Part shown: positions 40,825-49,973 of the stretch, one piece after another
Numbering within the stretch: position 1 is the stretch's first letter
Layout: every line of letters begins with the position of its first letter
Assembly (NCBI GenBank): GCA_019119395.1
Contig: DWXC01000015.1
Span: forward strand, 1 to 61,727
Length of the DNA: 61,727 bases
Origin: Candidatus Borkfalkia stercoripullorum
GTDB taxonomy: Bacteria > Bacillota > Clostridia > Christensenellales > Borkfalkiaceae
Direction: 5' to 3'
Translations under genes and position numbers: made by a program
Notes under the pieces: model-generated
Database searches by the model: none
What the model saw: the letters and a program-made list of their open reading frames with translations, nothing else
Told to the model about the DNA's origin: nothing

Positions 40825-41123
40825 AAGTGTCAGATGTTCTTCTGTTTTTGCTGATGCTGATCGTTGCTGCGGCGGGTACGGTAATTATCATATCCGAAGG
40901 GGAGATAGCGTATGGAATCGGCTACGGGATCGTGATGTTTATTTCTATTCTGTGTGCTGCGTTCAGCCGCACGTTCACCGTTTTCTTTGAGTCTTTTAAT
41001 CCTTATAAATTTAAGGATGAATCGAAAAATACGCTTAAAAGCCGTCTTAGTGGCACTAAAATCGCGGCGTGGTTCGTTTTTACGATCGGCGGGATCTTTG
41101 CCATTGTCGTAATCTTGATATGA
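40821..41123 (+). CDS. Small membrane protein, partner of the previous gene
   Basis: The 100-residue protein has three likely transmembrane helices (about residues 5-22, 28-48 and 78-98), and a basic cytosolic loop with KFKDESKNTLKSRLSG. GAGGAGG lies before its ATG inside the previous gene. Composition is AT-richer than the flanking core genes. Nothing in it identifies a family. The two-gene arrangement inside inverted repeats suggests a cassette that moved as one piece. Confidence 0.65.
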   Translation: MKVSDVLLFLLMLIVAAAGTVIIISEGEIAYGIGYGIVMFISILCAAFSRTFTVFFESFNPYKFKDESKNTLKSRLSGTKIAAWFVFTIGGIFAIVVILI

Positions 41124-41125
41124 TG

Positions 41126-41774
41126 CTCGCCAAAACCGCGCGATTGTGTATTGTGCGTGCCCTGAAATATCGAGCGGCAAGGGGAAAACCGCATGGGTTT
41201 CCCCTCAAAATCACGAAAAAAAAGTTTTATCTGCTTAAAACTTTTTTTGTGAATCCCAATAATTTAAGGCGCGTTCCGAAATCGCTATTTTGGATAAGCG
41301 CACTCAATTTGCCGCATGCTTGCGGTCTCAACAGGTGAATGCGGCGCGCATGTTATGGCGTGCCCTCAAAAGCGCGCCGCAGAGGGCAGAGCCCTCAAAT
41401 CATTTTTCGTGAACCAAAATAATTTACTTGCGTTTCCGAAAATCGCACTTTTCGGAAAAAGCCCCCGATTTGCCGCGACGCGCGGCCTCGGGCAGGAAAG
41501 GTGAATTCGGCGCATGCGTAATAGTGTAAGCCCTATTTATAGGGCTCCCAAAAATCGCAACGTGCGCAGCGGTGTGAGATTTTTGGGAATAAGGAGCGGC
41601 AAATATATAAGAGCATAGCATTTGCAAGTATTGTAAATGCTTGCATAATATATTTTGCCGCAACGTGCCGAAGAGGAAAAATCCGAACGCAGAGCCGTTT
41701 GTAAAACGGCGAACGTTGGGGTTTTCCTAAAACTCACGACTTTCCGCAGTGCCTTTGCACGAGGAAAGTGTGAA
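41126..41774 (-). repeat. Structured modular intergenic repeat, copy C (two core modules)
   Basis: Read on the minus strand it starts TTCACACTTTCCTCGTGC, like copies B and D. It holds two core modules: one with CCGAAAA/TTTTCGG (41436-41442/41449-41455) and one with CCGAAAT/ATTTTGG (41276-41282/41287-41293). It also has a GGGGAAAACC/GGGTTTCCCC hairpin (about 41199-41204/41211-41216 core) and an AT-rich hairpin AGCATTTGCAA/TTGTAAATGCT (about 41617-41641). A weak plus-strand promoter, TTGCAA (41622-41627) and TAATAT (41646-41651), may drive yhbY. Confidence 0.85.
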
Positions 41775-41792
41775 TTAAAAAAAGGAGTTTTT

Positions 41793-42083
41793 ATGACAAG
41801 CAAACAAAGGAGCAATTTAAAGAGCATCGCGGCGAACCTTTCGCCCATAGCGCAGCTCGGAAAGGGCGGCGTGAGCGAAAATATGGTAAAATCCCTTTCG
41901 GACGCGCTCGAGGCGCACGAACTCATCAAAATCAACGTGCTTACCAATGCGGAAGAGGATGCAAAGGCGCTCGGCGCACAGCTTGCGGAATCGCTCAAAG
42001 CGGAGTGCGTCGCCGTCATCGGGCGGAAGATCATTTTATACCGCCGTTCTTCCCGCAAAGATTTCAAACACATCGAGTTTTAA
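41793..42083 (+). CDS. yhbY: CRS1/YhbY-type RNA-binding protein
   Basis: The 96-residue protein is a single CRM domain: KQRSNLKSIAANLSPIAQLG, then the GKGG-type loop in LGKGGVSENM and KINVLTNAEED. It binds pre-ribosomal RNA and takes part in large-subunit assembly, a fitting neighbour to obgE. ATG 41793 has AAAGGAG in front, and the end of repeat copy C lies 18 nt upstream of the start codon, so the repeat forms the mRNA leader. The context is very similar to that of the PAP2 gene at 52342. Confidence 0.9.
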   Translation: MTSKQRSNLKSIAANLSPIAQLGKGGVSENMVKSLSDALEAHELIKINVLTNAEEDAKALGAQLAESLKAECVAVIGRKIILYRRSSRKDFKHIEF

Positions 42084-42087
42084 GCGT

Positions 42088-42780
42088 ATGTATTTGCTGG
42101 AAACGCATTGCCATACAAAATATACGAGCGCGTGTTCGCGGCTGGACGCGGAAACGCTCGTTTCTTTGTATTTGCAAAACGGATATTCGGGCGTCGTCGT
42201 GACCGATCATTTTTTGAACGGCAATACGACGGTCGACCGCACGTTGCCGTGGGAAAGACAGATCGACGATTTTTTCATCGGGTACGAAAAGGTGAAAGAA
42301 GAGGGCGAAAAGCGCGGGCTTTGCGTGCTTGCCGCTTTCGAATACTCTTATTTCGGCACGGACTTCCTCGTTTACGGCATGGACGGGGCGTTTCTGAAAA
42401 AGCATCCCGAGATCATGCGGATGAGCGTTCGCGCTTTTTTGTCGTTCGCCCGCGCAAACGGCGCGCTGTGCGTGCAGGCGCACCCGTACAGAGAGGCGGA
42501 TTATATCGACCATATCCGCCTGTTCCCTTCCGACTGCGGCGGCGTGGAAACGGTCAACGCAGCGAGAGACGGGCGCTGCAACCGCCTTGCGGATATTTTG
42601 GCGGAAGCGTATTCCCTGCCGAAAACGGGCGGTTCCGATCTGCACGCCGCGGGGCAGAAACTGCTTTCGGGCGTCGAAACGGATATCCCGATCGAAAGCA
42701 TTGCCGATTTTATTGCCGCCGTGCGGGAAGGGCGCGCAAAGCCGTTTCTCAAAGAGAACGTGTTTTCTCCGCCGAAGTAA
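42088..42780 (+). CDS. PHP-domain phosphoesterase
   Basis: The 230-residue protein has PHP metal-ligand motifs ETHCHTKYTSACS, VVVTDHFLNG, AAFEYSYFGTDFLVYG, CVQAHPYREADY and TGGSDLHAAG. It could be a histidinol-phosphatase-like or nucleotide phosphoesterase. It begins 4 nt after yhbY without a strong Shine-Dalgarno sequence, so translation may be coupled. It is distinct from the PHP protein in the sensory-hydrogenase operon. Substrate unknown. Confidence 0.85.
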   Translation: MYLLETHCHTKYTSACSRLDAETLVSLYLQNGYSGVVVTDHFLNGNTTVDRTLPWERQIDDFFIGYEKVKEEGEKRGLCVLAAFEYSYFGTDFLVYGMDGAFLKKHPEIMRMSVRAFLSFARANGALCVQAHPYREADYIDHIRLFPSDCGGVETVNAARDGRCNRLADILAEAYSLPKTGGSDLHAAGQKLLSGVETDIPIESIADFIAAVREGRAKPFLKENVFSPPK

Positions 42781-42912
42781 CGGGGATCCGCATTATCCCG
42801 AAACGGAACGACGCGAAAGTACACGTCATATCATGACAGAATATAGATGAAGAGCAAAGGCGCTCTTTAACAGCAGAACGGGGATGCGCGTTCGCGCGTT
42901 CCGGTCGGACGG

Positions 42913-42969
42913 GGTTTTTTCATGATACGGGGCGGGCGTCCGCCCGAACGGAAAACCCCGGTTTTTGTT
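42913..42969 (+). terminator. Compound hairpin terminator before the ABC operon
   Basis: CGGGGTTTTTTC pairs with GGAAAACCCCG around an inner GGGCGG/CCGCCC stem, and GTTTTTG follows. No promoter for the ABC operon is obvious between here and 43002. Confidence 0.6.
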
Positions 42970-43001
42970 CATATTGAAAAAATCACCAAGGAGAAACACG
43001 A

Positions 43002-43715
43002 ATGCTTTCTATCGAAGGGCTGTCAAAAAAATACCGCGGGACTGAAACATATTCCGCGGAAAACATCACCCTGGAAGTGAAGGATGGGGAGGTTTGCGGG
43101 CTTGTCGGCAGCAACGGCGCGGGCAAGTCTACGATCATCAAGTGCATTACGGGCATACTGCCCTTTTCGGAAGGACATGTGCGCATCGGCGGGTTCGACC
43201 TTGCCGAATCGCCCGAGAAGGCGAAACGGCTGGTCGGATACGTGCCCGACGACCATACGGTTTACGACAAACTTACCGGCAGGGAATACGCCGACTATAT
43301 CGGCAGCCTTTACGGCGCGAAAAAGGAGCGCAAAAAGGAGATCGTCGAACGGTATGCCGAAATTTTCAGCCTCACGCACGCGTTGGATAAACAGATCGGC
43401 GGCTATTCGCACGGCATGAAGCAGAAGATCTGCATCATCGGTTCGCTCGTGCACGACCCGTCTTTGTGGATACTCGACGAACCCATGGTCGGGCTCGACC
43501 CGCAGACCATGAAGGCGCTCTGCGGCATCATACGCGGCTATGCGGAAGGGGAGCGCAGCGTTCTGTTTTCTTCGCATAACCTCGACGTCGTGGACAAAGT
43601 GTGCGACAAGATCGCCTTTATCCGCAAAGGCAGGCTGGTTTCCGTCATCGAAAAGAAGGACATGGCGGAAGGCTTCGACATCGAGGCGCATTTCCGTTCC
43701 GTCTGCGAGGTGTGA
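43002..43715 (+). CDS. ABC exporter ATPase
   Basis: The 237-residue ATPase has Walker A GSNGAGKST, the signature YSHGMKQK (a variant of LSGGQ), Walker B LWILDEPMVGLD and the switch histidine in FSSHNLDVV. It resembles ABC-2 type export ATPases of the YtrB/EcsA kind. It is followed after 1 nt by the permease gene and then by the giant Ig-like protein, forming one operon. AAGGAG precedes the ATG. Export of the neighbouring surface protein or of an envelope compound is possible, but no data decide it. Confidence 0.9.
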   Translation: MLSIEGLSKKYRGTETYSAENITLEVKDGEVCGLVGSNGAGKSTIIKCITGILPFSEGHVRIGGFDLAESPEKAKRLVGYVPDDHTVYDKLTGREYADYIGSLYGAKKERKKEIVERYAEIFSLTHALDKQIGGYSHGMKQKICIIGSLVHDPSLWILDEPMVGLDPQTMKALCGIIRGYAEGERSVLFSSHNLDVVDKVCDKIAFIRKGRLVSVIEKKDMAEGFDIEAHFRSVCEV

Positions 43716-43716
43716 C

Positions 43717-45315
43717 ATGCTTGCATTTATACGTATGCAGATGAAACTGCGCTGGGGCAGGGAATCGGGCGGAGACAAAAAGAGCCTGATTTTGAGCGGG
43801 ATCGTTGCGGCCGTCACGGTCGCCGTCAGCCTTGCGCTCATCTATGTGCTCACGTCGGTGCTGGGAGCGAACGTTTCGTCGGGCGATAAATCCGTGCTCG
43901 TGCTTTTCATCACCGTCATAGAGATCGCGCTCATCGTTTCGGGCATCGGCATGCAGATCCGCTGGCTGTATAAGCCGTCCGACTTAAAGATCACGGCGCA
44001 GTTCCCGCTTTCGCCTTTTAAAATGTTCGCGGCGAACCTCGTGCTCGTGTATATCAACCTGCAGATCTATGCCGCCGTGCTCATGATCCCCGTGCTGACG
44101 GTCGCCTCCGCGGCTCTCGGGATTTTCGGCTGGAAGTTCGCGCTCGGCCTGATCGTCGCCGCGGTGCTCGCGCCGATGGTTCCGTTCGCTCTTTCCGCCG
44201 TGTTGTCCCTTCCCGTCATGTACATGCTTTCGGTGCTGGAAAACCGCAACATCATAAAACTTGCGATATTCGTCGTCGTTCTGGCGGGGTTTTTCGTCCT
44301 GTACAATTTCGTACTCACCTTTCTCGCCGATTACTTTATTTATAAAAACGTGACCGATTCGGGCGGCGTGTGGGAGAAAGTCCTCTCCGCGCTCGCATCG
44401 CCTTTCAATCTTTCCGAACAAATCGGCAGGGTCATCCTTTTCGAAGGGTTGTCCGCCGCGGCGGCGGCCGGCATCGTCGTCGGCGCGTCCGTCCTGCTTT
44501 CGGCGGCGGGCGTCGCTTTGGCAAAGCCCGTCTACGAACGGGTGCGCCGCCGTCTGCTTGAAAGCGGCGAGCGCACGTTTACCCGCCGCAGTTCGGTAAC
44601 GGACAGGGGCGTGTTCGCGGCGATGTTCGGGCACGAATTCAAAGAGATCGTGCGAACGCGCGTCTTCGCCTATTTCTACCTCGGCGTCGCCGTGGCGACG
44701 CCCGTCATGGTGTTTTTCTGCGACCGCCTCGTCTCCGACGTGGGCGCGGCGCAACTGGGAGAAGGGGTGAACTTCGGCGCGTCCATGCTGGTCATCGCGG
44801 CTTTCATGGCGCTCATCAACGCCTTTTCCGCCGCCTCTTTGAGCCGCGAAGGCGAAAAGTTTTTCATCACCAAACTCATCCCCGTGCCTTACCGTACGCA
44901 GCTTCTCATCAAAGGGTTGGTCAACCTGATCGTATCGGCGGGCGCGCTCGTCATCAGCGTCGTCGTCATCGTCTCGCTCGGCTTCGTCACGGCGGCGGAG
45001 GCGGCGGTCATAGCCGCGGCGGGGCTGTTGCTCTCCTGCGGGTTCGTGCTCAACGGGCTGAACCTCAACCTCGCTAACCCCAGCATCCGCGTGCGTTCGG
45101 ACGGGGGATTCAACGAGGCGAACGTCACGCTCATGATGGTCATCGGCCTCTTTTTGAGCGCCGCCGTCGGCATCGCCGCGATCGTGCTCCCGTTCTTTAT
45201 CGCCGAATGGCTCGCGTATCTGGCCGCGGCTGCCGTCGCATTGCTGTATGCGGGCGCAAATTTCGTCGTGTTCTGGTTCACCGCGCAGAAGAAATACGCC
45301 GCGGTGGAATGCTGA
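43717..45315 (+). CDS. ABC exporter permease
   Basis: The 532-residue membrane protein has about 12-14 helices. Its central cytosolic segment (VYERVRRRLLESGERTFTRR) and EFKEIVRTRVFAYFYLGVAV resemble large ABC-2 type permeases of Firmicutes. The start at 43717, directly after the ATPase stop, is chosen over a longer frame inside the ATPase gene; GCGAGGTG is the ribosome site. It works with the ATPase at 43002. Substrate unknown. Confidence 0.87.
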   Translation: MLAFIRMQMKLRWGRESGGDKKSLILSGIVAAVTVAVSLALIYVLTSVLGANVSSGDKSVLVLFITVIEIALIVSGIGMQIRWLYKPSDLKITAQFPLSPFKMFAANLVLVYINLQIYAAVLMIPVLTVASAALGIFGWKFALGLIVAAVLAPMVPFALSAVLSLPVMYMLSVLENRNIIKLAIFVVVLAGFFVLYNFVLTFLADYFIYKNVTDSGGVWEKVLSALASPFNLSEQIGRVILFEGLSAAAAAGIVVGASVLLSAAGVALAKPVYERVRRRLLESGERTFTRRSSVTDRGVFAAMFGHEFKEIVRTRVFAYFYLGVAVATPVMVFFCDRLVSDVGAAQLGEGVNFGASMLVIAAFMALINAFSAASLSREGEKFFITKLIPVPYRTQLLIKGLVNLIVSAGALVISVVVIVSLGFVTAAEAAVIAAAGLLLSCGFVLNGLNLNLANPSIRVRSDGGFNEANVTLMMVIGLFLSAAVGIAAIVLPFFIAEWLAYLAAAAVALLYAGANFVVFWFTAQKKYAAVEC

Positions 45316-45333
45316 CGCAGGGAGGAGGTTTTC

Positions 45334-48300
45334 ATGAAAAAGATCATGCTTTCATCCATCGTTCTTTTGCCGCTTGTGGTATTGCTCATCCTTACGCTCG
45401 GCGGAATGGTGGTCAGTAAAACCAATTATATTTATGTGGAACGGGTGGAATTCACCCAAACGGACACGCTCGTGCTCATCAAGGACGGGGAGGAACGGCC
45501 CACGGCCAAGCTTTCCGTCAACGTTCTGCCCCTGCGCGCGAGCAACGCCGCCGTGCGCTTTGCGAGCGACGACGAGAGCATCGTCACGGTCGACGAAAAG
45601 GGCGTCGTGACGGGCGTGGATTACGGCGAAACGTTCGTGCGCGTCTATTCGCAGGAAAACGGCGCGTTGAGCGCCGCCCGCCGCGTGCGCGTGACCGACG
45701 ACGCGGTGCACCGCATCGAGATCGAAAACGCGCCTTCCGTGCTGTATACGGGCCAAAGCGCGGCGCTTTCCGCAAAAGTTTACCCGCAGGACGCGCCCGA
45801 TACGAGCGTCGTTTGGTCGAGTTCGGACGAGTCCGTCCTGTACGTTTCCGCAGACGGAGCGCTCACGCCCCGCAAAAAGGGCGAGGCAGAGATCACCGTC
45901 CGTTCGGTCAGCGACCCGTCCGTCACCGCTTCGGCGGAGATCGAAGTCAAAGTCCCCGTGTCGGGCATCTGGCTCGATCCGGCGGAGCAGGGCGAAACGG
46001 TCGTCGCGGGGAGTACCGCACGGTTCCCCGCCGTGCATTTCGAACCCGCCGACGCGGAAGAGACGGTCGTGTATTCGAGTTCGGACGACGCGGTCGCATC
46101 TGTAGACCAGACGGGCGCCGTCACGTTCAAAAAGGCGGGCACGGTGGAGATCACGGCGACCGTCACCGACGGCGCCGGCAACACGAGGACGGTCAAAAAG
46201 ACGTTCACGTCCACGCAAGGCGCGTATACGTCCATAGGGTTCGATAAGGCCCGCCTGGAAGCCGATTACGACGAACTGGGCGAGGACAAGGCGCTGGATA
46301 TTTCCGTCGTCGGCTCGCCCGAGGGCGCAAATGCGGATTTTGAGATCTCTTTCGATCAGGAGGGCGTCGTCGCCTACGACGAAGAGACGGGCAAATTCAC
46401 GGCGGTCGGCACGAGCAAAACGCCCGTTAAGATCACCGTAACTTCAAAAACCGCGGACGGAAAGGAGATCTCCGGAACCATGACGGTTGTCATTACCCGC
46501 AAGGCTTCGGAAGTGAAATTCACGCAGGACTCCCTCGAAGCGAATCAAAACCCCGTCGATCTGTCCGCCTATGTCGAAGCGACGGAAATGCACACCGATA
46601 CCCTGGTGTATTCCGTCAGCGACCCGTCCATAGCCGAAGTTGACGGCTCGCAGATATTATTCAAAAGGGAAGGCACGGTCGTCGTGACCGTCCGCTCGGA
46701 AGAGGGCGGCGCGGAGGACGGCATGGCCCTTTCCTACTTCATGAACGTGACCCCCGAGGACAAGAGGATCACCGTGGACGAGGATTTTACGGGCGAAGAG
46801 ACGGTCGTGCTCAATTATTACGACGCGGACAGGTACGATAAAGCCGTTCTGACCATCCTTCCGCCCGAAGGATACACGCTCGAGTCGGTCACGAGCGGCG
46901 ACGATCGCGTCGCGACCGTCAGCGAGGACGGAACGCGCGTCATACCCGTTTCGGGCGGGTATACGGACGTCACCGTGCGCGCGCAGAGCGACGCGCGCGC
47001 CGTCTGGGAAAAGACGTTCCGCATATTCGTGCATAAACAGGCGGTCTCCGTCTCGTTCTCCCCCGAGGACGCGCTCGATAAAGAGGGGAGCGGTTTCGTC
47101 ACGGCAAAAACGGAGATCTCCTTTACCGATCCCGTCATCACTCCTGCGGACGCGGCGCACGAAAAAACGTTCGTCTGGTCTGTGAACGATGCGCAGACCG
47201 CACAGATCGAAGGCGGCGTCCTCACTTTCAAAAAGGCAGGTACGGCGCAGGTGACCGTTGCCGTGCTGTACGAAGGCGAACGCGAAACGTTCCGCACCGT
47301 GACCGTGCGCAGCACGTTCGGCGCGGCGGAGTCGTTCGACCTCATGCAGGACGGCAAAAAGGCGGAAGCGGGCGCAAAATTCACCTTTGCGGACGTGGGC
47401 GCGTCCTTTGCGTTCACGGCGGAAAATCCTTTCCCGTCCGACGCGCCCCTTCAGCCCGAATTCAGTTTTTCCGGGAGCAGCTTTTCCGTCTCATCCGAAG
47501 GCAGCGGCTTTACGGTGACGTCCATGCCCGTCGCGGCGGCGGAAGTTCCGTTTACGGTCAGCTTCGGCAATGCCGACGTCACGATAACGCTCGTGTGGAG
47601 AGCGCTCGCGCAGGGCATCTCCGTTTCGGCGGGCGGCACGGCGCTCAAAGGCGGCACGGACTATAAAACGCTGGAAAGCGGCATGCAGTTCACCGTTTCC
47701 CTGCCGAACAGGGAAGACGGGCTTGCGCCTTCCGACAGGGGCATCGAATGGTCTGCGGGCGGCGGGGTATGGAACGAAGTGCAGGACAACGCGTTCACGT
47801 TCACCCTCGCGGGCGGCGCAAACACCGTGGAAATACGCTCCAAGGACGGCAGCGCTTCCGCACAGGAGAGCATAACGATCGAAAAACTCGCGGCGCTGTC
47901 CGATTTCGGCGTGCGCGCGGAATACCCGCAAAGTTCGGGTGGCAACGCTTTGGCGGGCGAACTCGCAAGCGCAAAGGACGGCGGCACATTGAGCCTTACG
48001 CTTCCCAAAACCGCGGCGAAGTTGTTCCTGTACATCGTGCCGGCGGAGGAAAATCTTCTCGGCGGCGTGCCCGAAGAGTGCATTTCGTTCGAAGGGTACG
48101 GCGGCTGGACGGTCAGTTATGACGAAGAAGGGAACTTCTACGATATCTCCTTTACGGGCGAGACGGGCGCTTTCGCCAGAACGCCGGTGCTCAAACACGG
48201 CGGGTTCGAAGCGCAACTGAACGTTTTCCGCTCGGGGCTGGATTCGATCGTGTTTACGGGCTTCGATATGCAAAACCGCGGCGACGTGTACGCGGGCTAT

Positions 48301-49905
48301 CAGCAGGTGCGCGTGTTCGGCAAGAGTTCTTATTACGGCGGGCAGAAAGTCAATTACTTCAAGATGCCGCTCGCTCTCACGGGCAGCGCGCCCGAAAGCG
48401 GAAGCCTTGCCGACCTCGTCACCTGGAAACTCACGCCCTATAAAGGCGACGGCCCCGACGAAAGCGCGCCCTCGACGGTGCAGCAGGGCAAAACGGTGCT
48501 TTACGGCGGAAAAACGTACCTCGTGCAGGCCGACGGAACGCTCAAAGACGAGAGCGGCGCTGCCGCCCCGTCCAACGTGATGTGGGTGGACGCATGGAGC
48601 GAAGAGGGGTATGCGCGCATTTACTTCGGCGGGTTCAACGGGCTTTCCGAAGAGGATATCCGCAGCGATAATTTCGGCGACTTCGACGGAACGCTCGACG
48701 AAAAAGGCGCCGTCGGCGACGGCACATTTCTCCGCGTGGAAGCGAGCGACGGCTCTGCAAACGGCGCCGCCGACGATTATAATTTTAACGTCGTCAACGA
48801 CGGGGTGAACGTGTTCGACGCGGCGGGATATACGGCGAACAGCATGGTCGTTTTGCAGGAAAATCTGTATTCTTCGGACGATTCCGCTTCGGCGACGACG
48901 TCCGCGCAGGTATTGGCGACAACGACGGCAGGTGACCTTACTAAAACGCTCGTTTACGGAAACGGCTATCAGGTCGACATGGGCGATTTCAACAAGGCGA
49001 ACGCCGACCCGAGCGACGCAAATGCTCATAAGACGATCGCGATAAACAGGGTCTACAACACGGTTTTGAAGGGCGCGCCCGCAAAGACGGACGAAGGCGT
49101 CGACGGAGATACGCGCAACGCGTACTGTATCGAGGTCAAAGGTACGCACTATTACTATTGCGATTTGCAGGCGCTACACAGAATTTTGGTAGAAGACGGG
49201 GTTACGACGTATATTCAGAATTGTGTGTTCCGCTATATGGCGGATTGCTCCGTTTCTTTGCTGTGGACGAATGCAGGTCATTCTAAAGGGGGCGGTACGG
49301 CGTATATCAAAAACGTTGTCGGAATAGATAGCGGAGACAGCACCTTCGAGTGGACGTACGGAACATACCATTTTTCTGGATTTGTCGATGTGTTCAATTA
49401 CAAAAATGCCGAAGAAATTATTGAAATTTTAAATTTGGGCATTTTTGGAATTGGGTTTACGGGGACGATCAGAAACATGTTCAAGTCGGGCGGAGACTTT
49501 GAAGATTACGGCTCGTTTGCGGGCTTTGACGGCAAAAAGTCTGAACCGTATGCCAATATCGCGGGATTCAGCAAAACAGAGCCGAGCGAATCGGACGGTG
49601 TATGGCTCGGTAGTGGGAATAACGGTCAGGGTACTTGGAACGACCCTACGCAAGGGATCGTAAGCGACGGCGAAACAATGTTACATGTACTCTATAAATT
49701 AGTGTTGGTTTATAAAGTCTCGTTCCTCACAACGAAGGCCGCCGATAACGACTATAACACGTTCAAGTGCCACTATGCGGAAGAAGGGGAATCGCTGGTT
49801 TTCAACGCGCTTCATCTTGCGTGGCACGCGGCGCGGGTCTACCGCAACGCGGAATCCGTCGGCTGGCGTATGGAAGATCACGTCGCGGGAGAAAACACTC
49901 TGTAA
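45334..49905 (+). CDS. Giant secreted Ig-like (BIG_2) surface protein
   Basis: The 1523-residue protein begins with a signal or anchor helix (KKIMLSSIVLLPLVVLLILT). About eight bacterial Ig-like repeats follow, up to about residue 700, each with a version of VVWSSSDESVLYVSADG or AVTFKKAGTVEITA. A second, unfamiliar region follows (about 700-1100). The C-terminal 400 residues carry short Gly/Asn turns and strands (QNCVFRYMADCS, GGTAYIKNVVGIDS) that suggest a right-handed beta-helix like pectate-lyase folds. No LPXTG or S-layer anchor is visible. The gene lies 18 nt after an ABC permease with GGAGGAGG upstream. GC drops sharply from about 49140 to 49740. Confidence 0.85.
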   Translation: MKKIMLSSIVLLPLVVLLILTLGGMVVSKTNYIYVERVEFTQTDTLVLIKDGEERPTAKLSVNVLPLRASNAAVRFASDDESIVTVDEKGVVTGVDYGETFVRVYSQENGALSAARRVRVTDDAVHRIEIENAPSVLYTGQSAALSAKVYPQDAPDTSVVWSSSDESVLYVSADGALTPRKKGEAEITVRSVSDPSVTASAEIEVKVPVSGIWLDPAEQGETVVAGSTARFPAVHFEPADAEETVVYSSSDDAVASVDQTGAVTFKKAGTVEITATVTDGAGNTRTVKKTFTSTQGAYTSIGFDKARLEADYDELGEDKALDISVVGSPEGANADFEISFDQEGVVAYDEETGKFTAVGTSKTPVKITVTSKTADGKEISGTMTVVITRKASEVKFTQDSLEANQNPVDLSAYVEATEMHTDTLVYSVSDPSIAEVDGSQILFKREGTVVVTVRSEEGGAEDGMALSYFMNVTPEDKRITVDEDFTGEETVVLNYYDADRYDKAVLTILPPEGYTLESVTSGDDRVATVSEDGTRVIPVSGGYTDVTVRAQSDARAVWEKTFRIFVHKQAVSVSFSPEDALDKEGSGFVTAKTEISFTDPVITPADAAHEKTFVWSVNDAQTAQIEGGVLTFKKAGTAQVTVAVLYEGERETFRTVTVRSTFGAAESFDLMQDGKKAEAGAKFTFADVGASFAFTAENPFPSDAPLQPEFSFSGSSFSVSSEGSGFTVTSMPVAAAEVPFTVSFGNADVTITLVWRALAQGISVSAGGTALKGGTDYKTLESGMQFTVSLPNREDGLAPSDRGIEWSAGGGVWNEVQDNAFTFTLAGGANTVEIRSKDGSASAQESITIEKLAALSDFGVRAEYPQSSGGNALAGELASAKDGGTLSLTLPKTAAKLFLYIVPAEENLLGGVPEECISFEGYGGWTVSYDEEGNFYDISFTGETGAFARTPVLKHGGFEAQLNVFRSGLDSIVFTGFDMQNRGDVYAGYQQVRVFGKSSYYGGQKVNYFKMPLALTGSAPESGSLADLVTWKLTPYKGDGPDESAPSTVQQGKTVLYGGKTYLVQADGTLKDESGAAAPSNVMWVDAWSEEGYARIYFGGFNGLSEEDIRSDNFGDFDGTLDEKGAVGDGTFLRVEASDGSANGAADDYNFNVVNDGVNVFDAAGYTANSMVVLQENLYSSDDSASATTSAQVLATTTAGDLTKTLVYGNGYQVDMGDFNKANADPSDANAHKTIAINRVYNTVLKGAPAKTDEGVDGDTRNAYCIEVKGTHYYYCDLQALHRILVEDGVTTYIQNCVFRYMADCSVSLLWTNAGHSKGGGTAYIKNVVGIDSGDSTFEWTYGTYHFSGFVDVFNYKNAEEIIEILNLGIFGIGFTGTIRNMFKSGGDFEDYGSFAGFDGKKSEPYANIAGFSKTEPSESDGVWLGSGNNGQGTWNDPTQGIVSDGETMLHVLYKLVLVYKVSFLTTKAADNDYNTFKCHYAEEGESLVFNALHLAWHAARVYRNAESVGWRMEDHVAGENTL

Positions 49906-49925
49906 ACCGAAATTCCCGAACAAAC

Positions 49926-49959
49926 AAAAAAGAACGCCGTTTGTGCGGCGTTCTTTTTT
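49926..49959. terminator. Bidirectional terminator between the Ig-like gene and glyS
   Basis: A perfect 14-bp stem AAAAAAGAACGCCG / CGGCGTTCTTTTTT serves both converging genes. Confidence 0.93.
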
Positions 49960-49973
49960 CACGCGGTTTTATC

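Noticed and set aside
40163-41774. CRISPR array
   Set aside because: Repeated pieces are of unequal length, in both orientations and irregularly spaced. No cas genes are nearby.
41126-41774. Group II intron or retron-like RNA
   Set aside because: No reverse transcriptase gene lies in or beside the element, and no domain V-like hairpin could be recognised.
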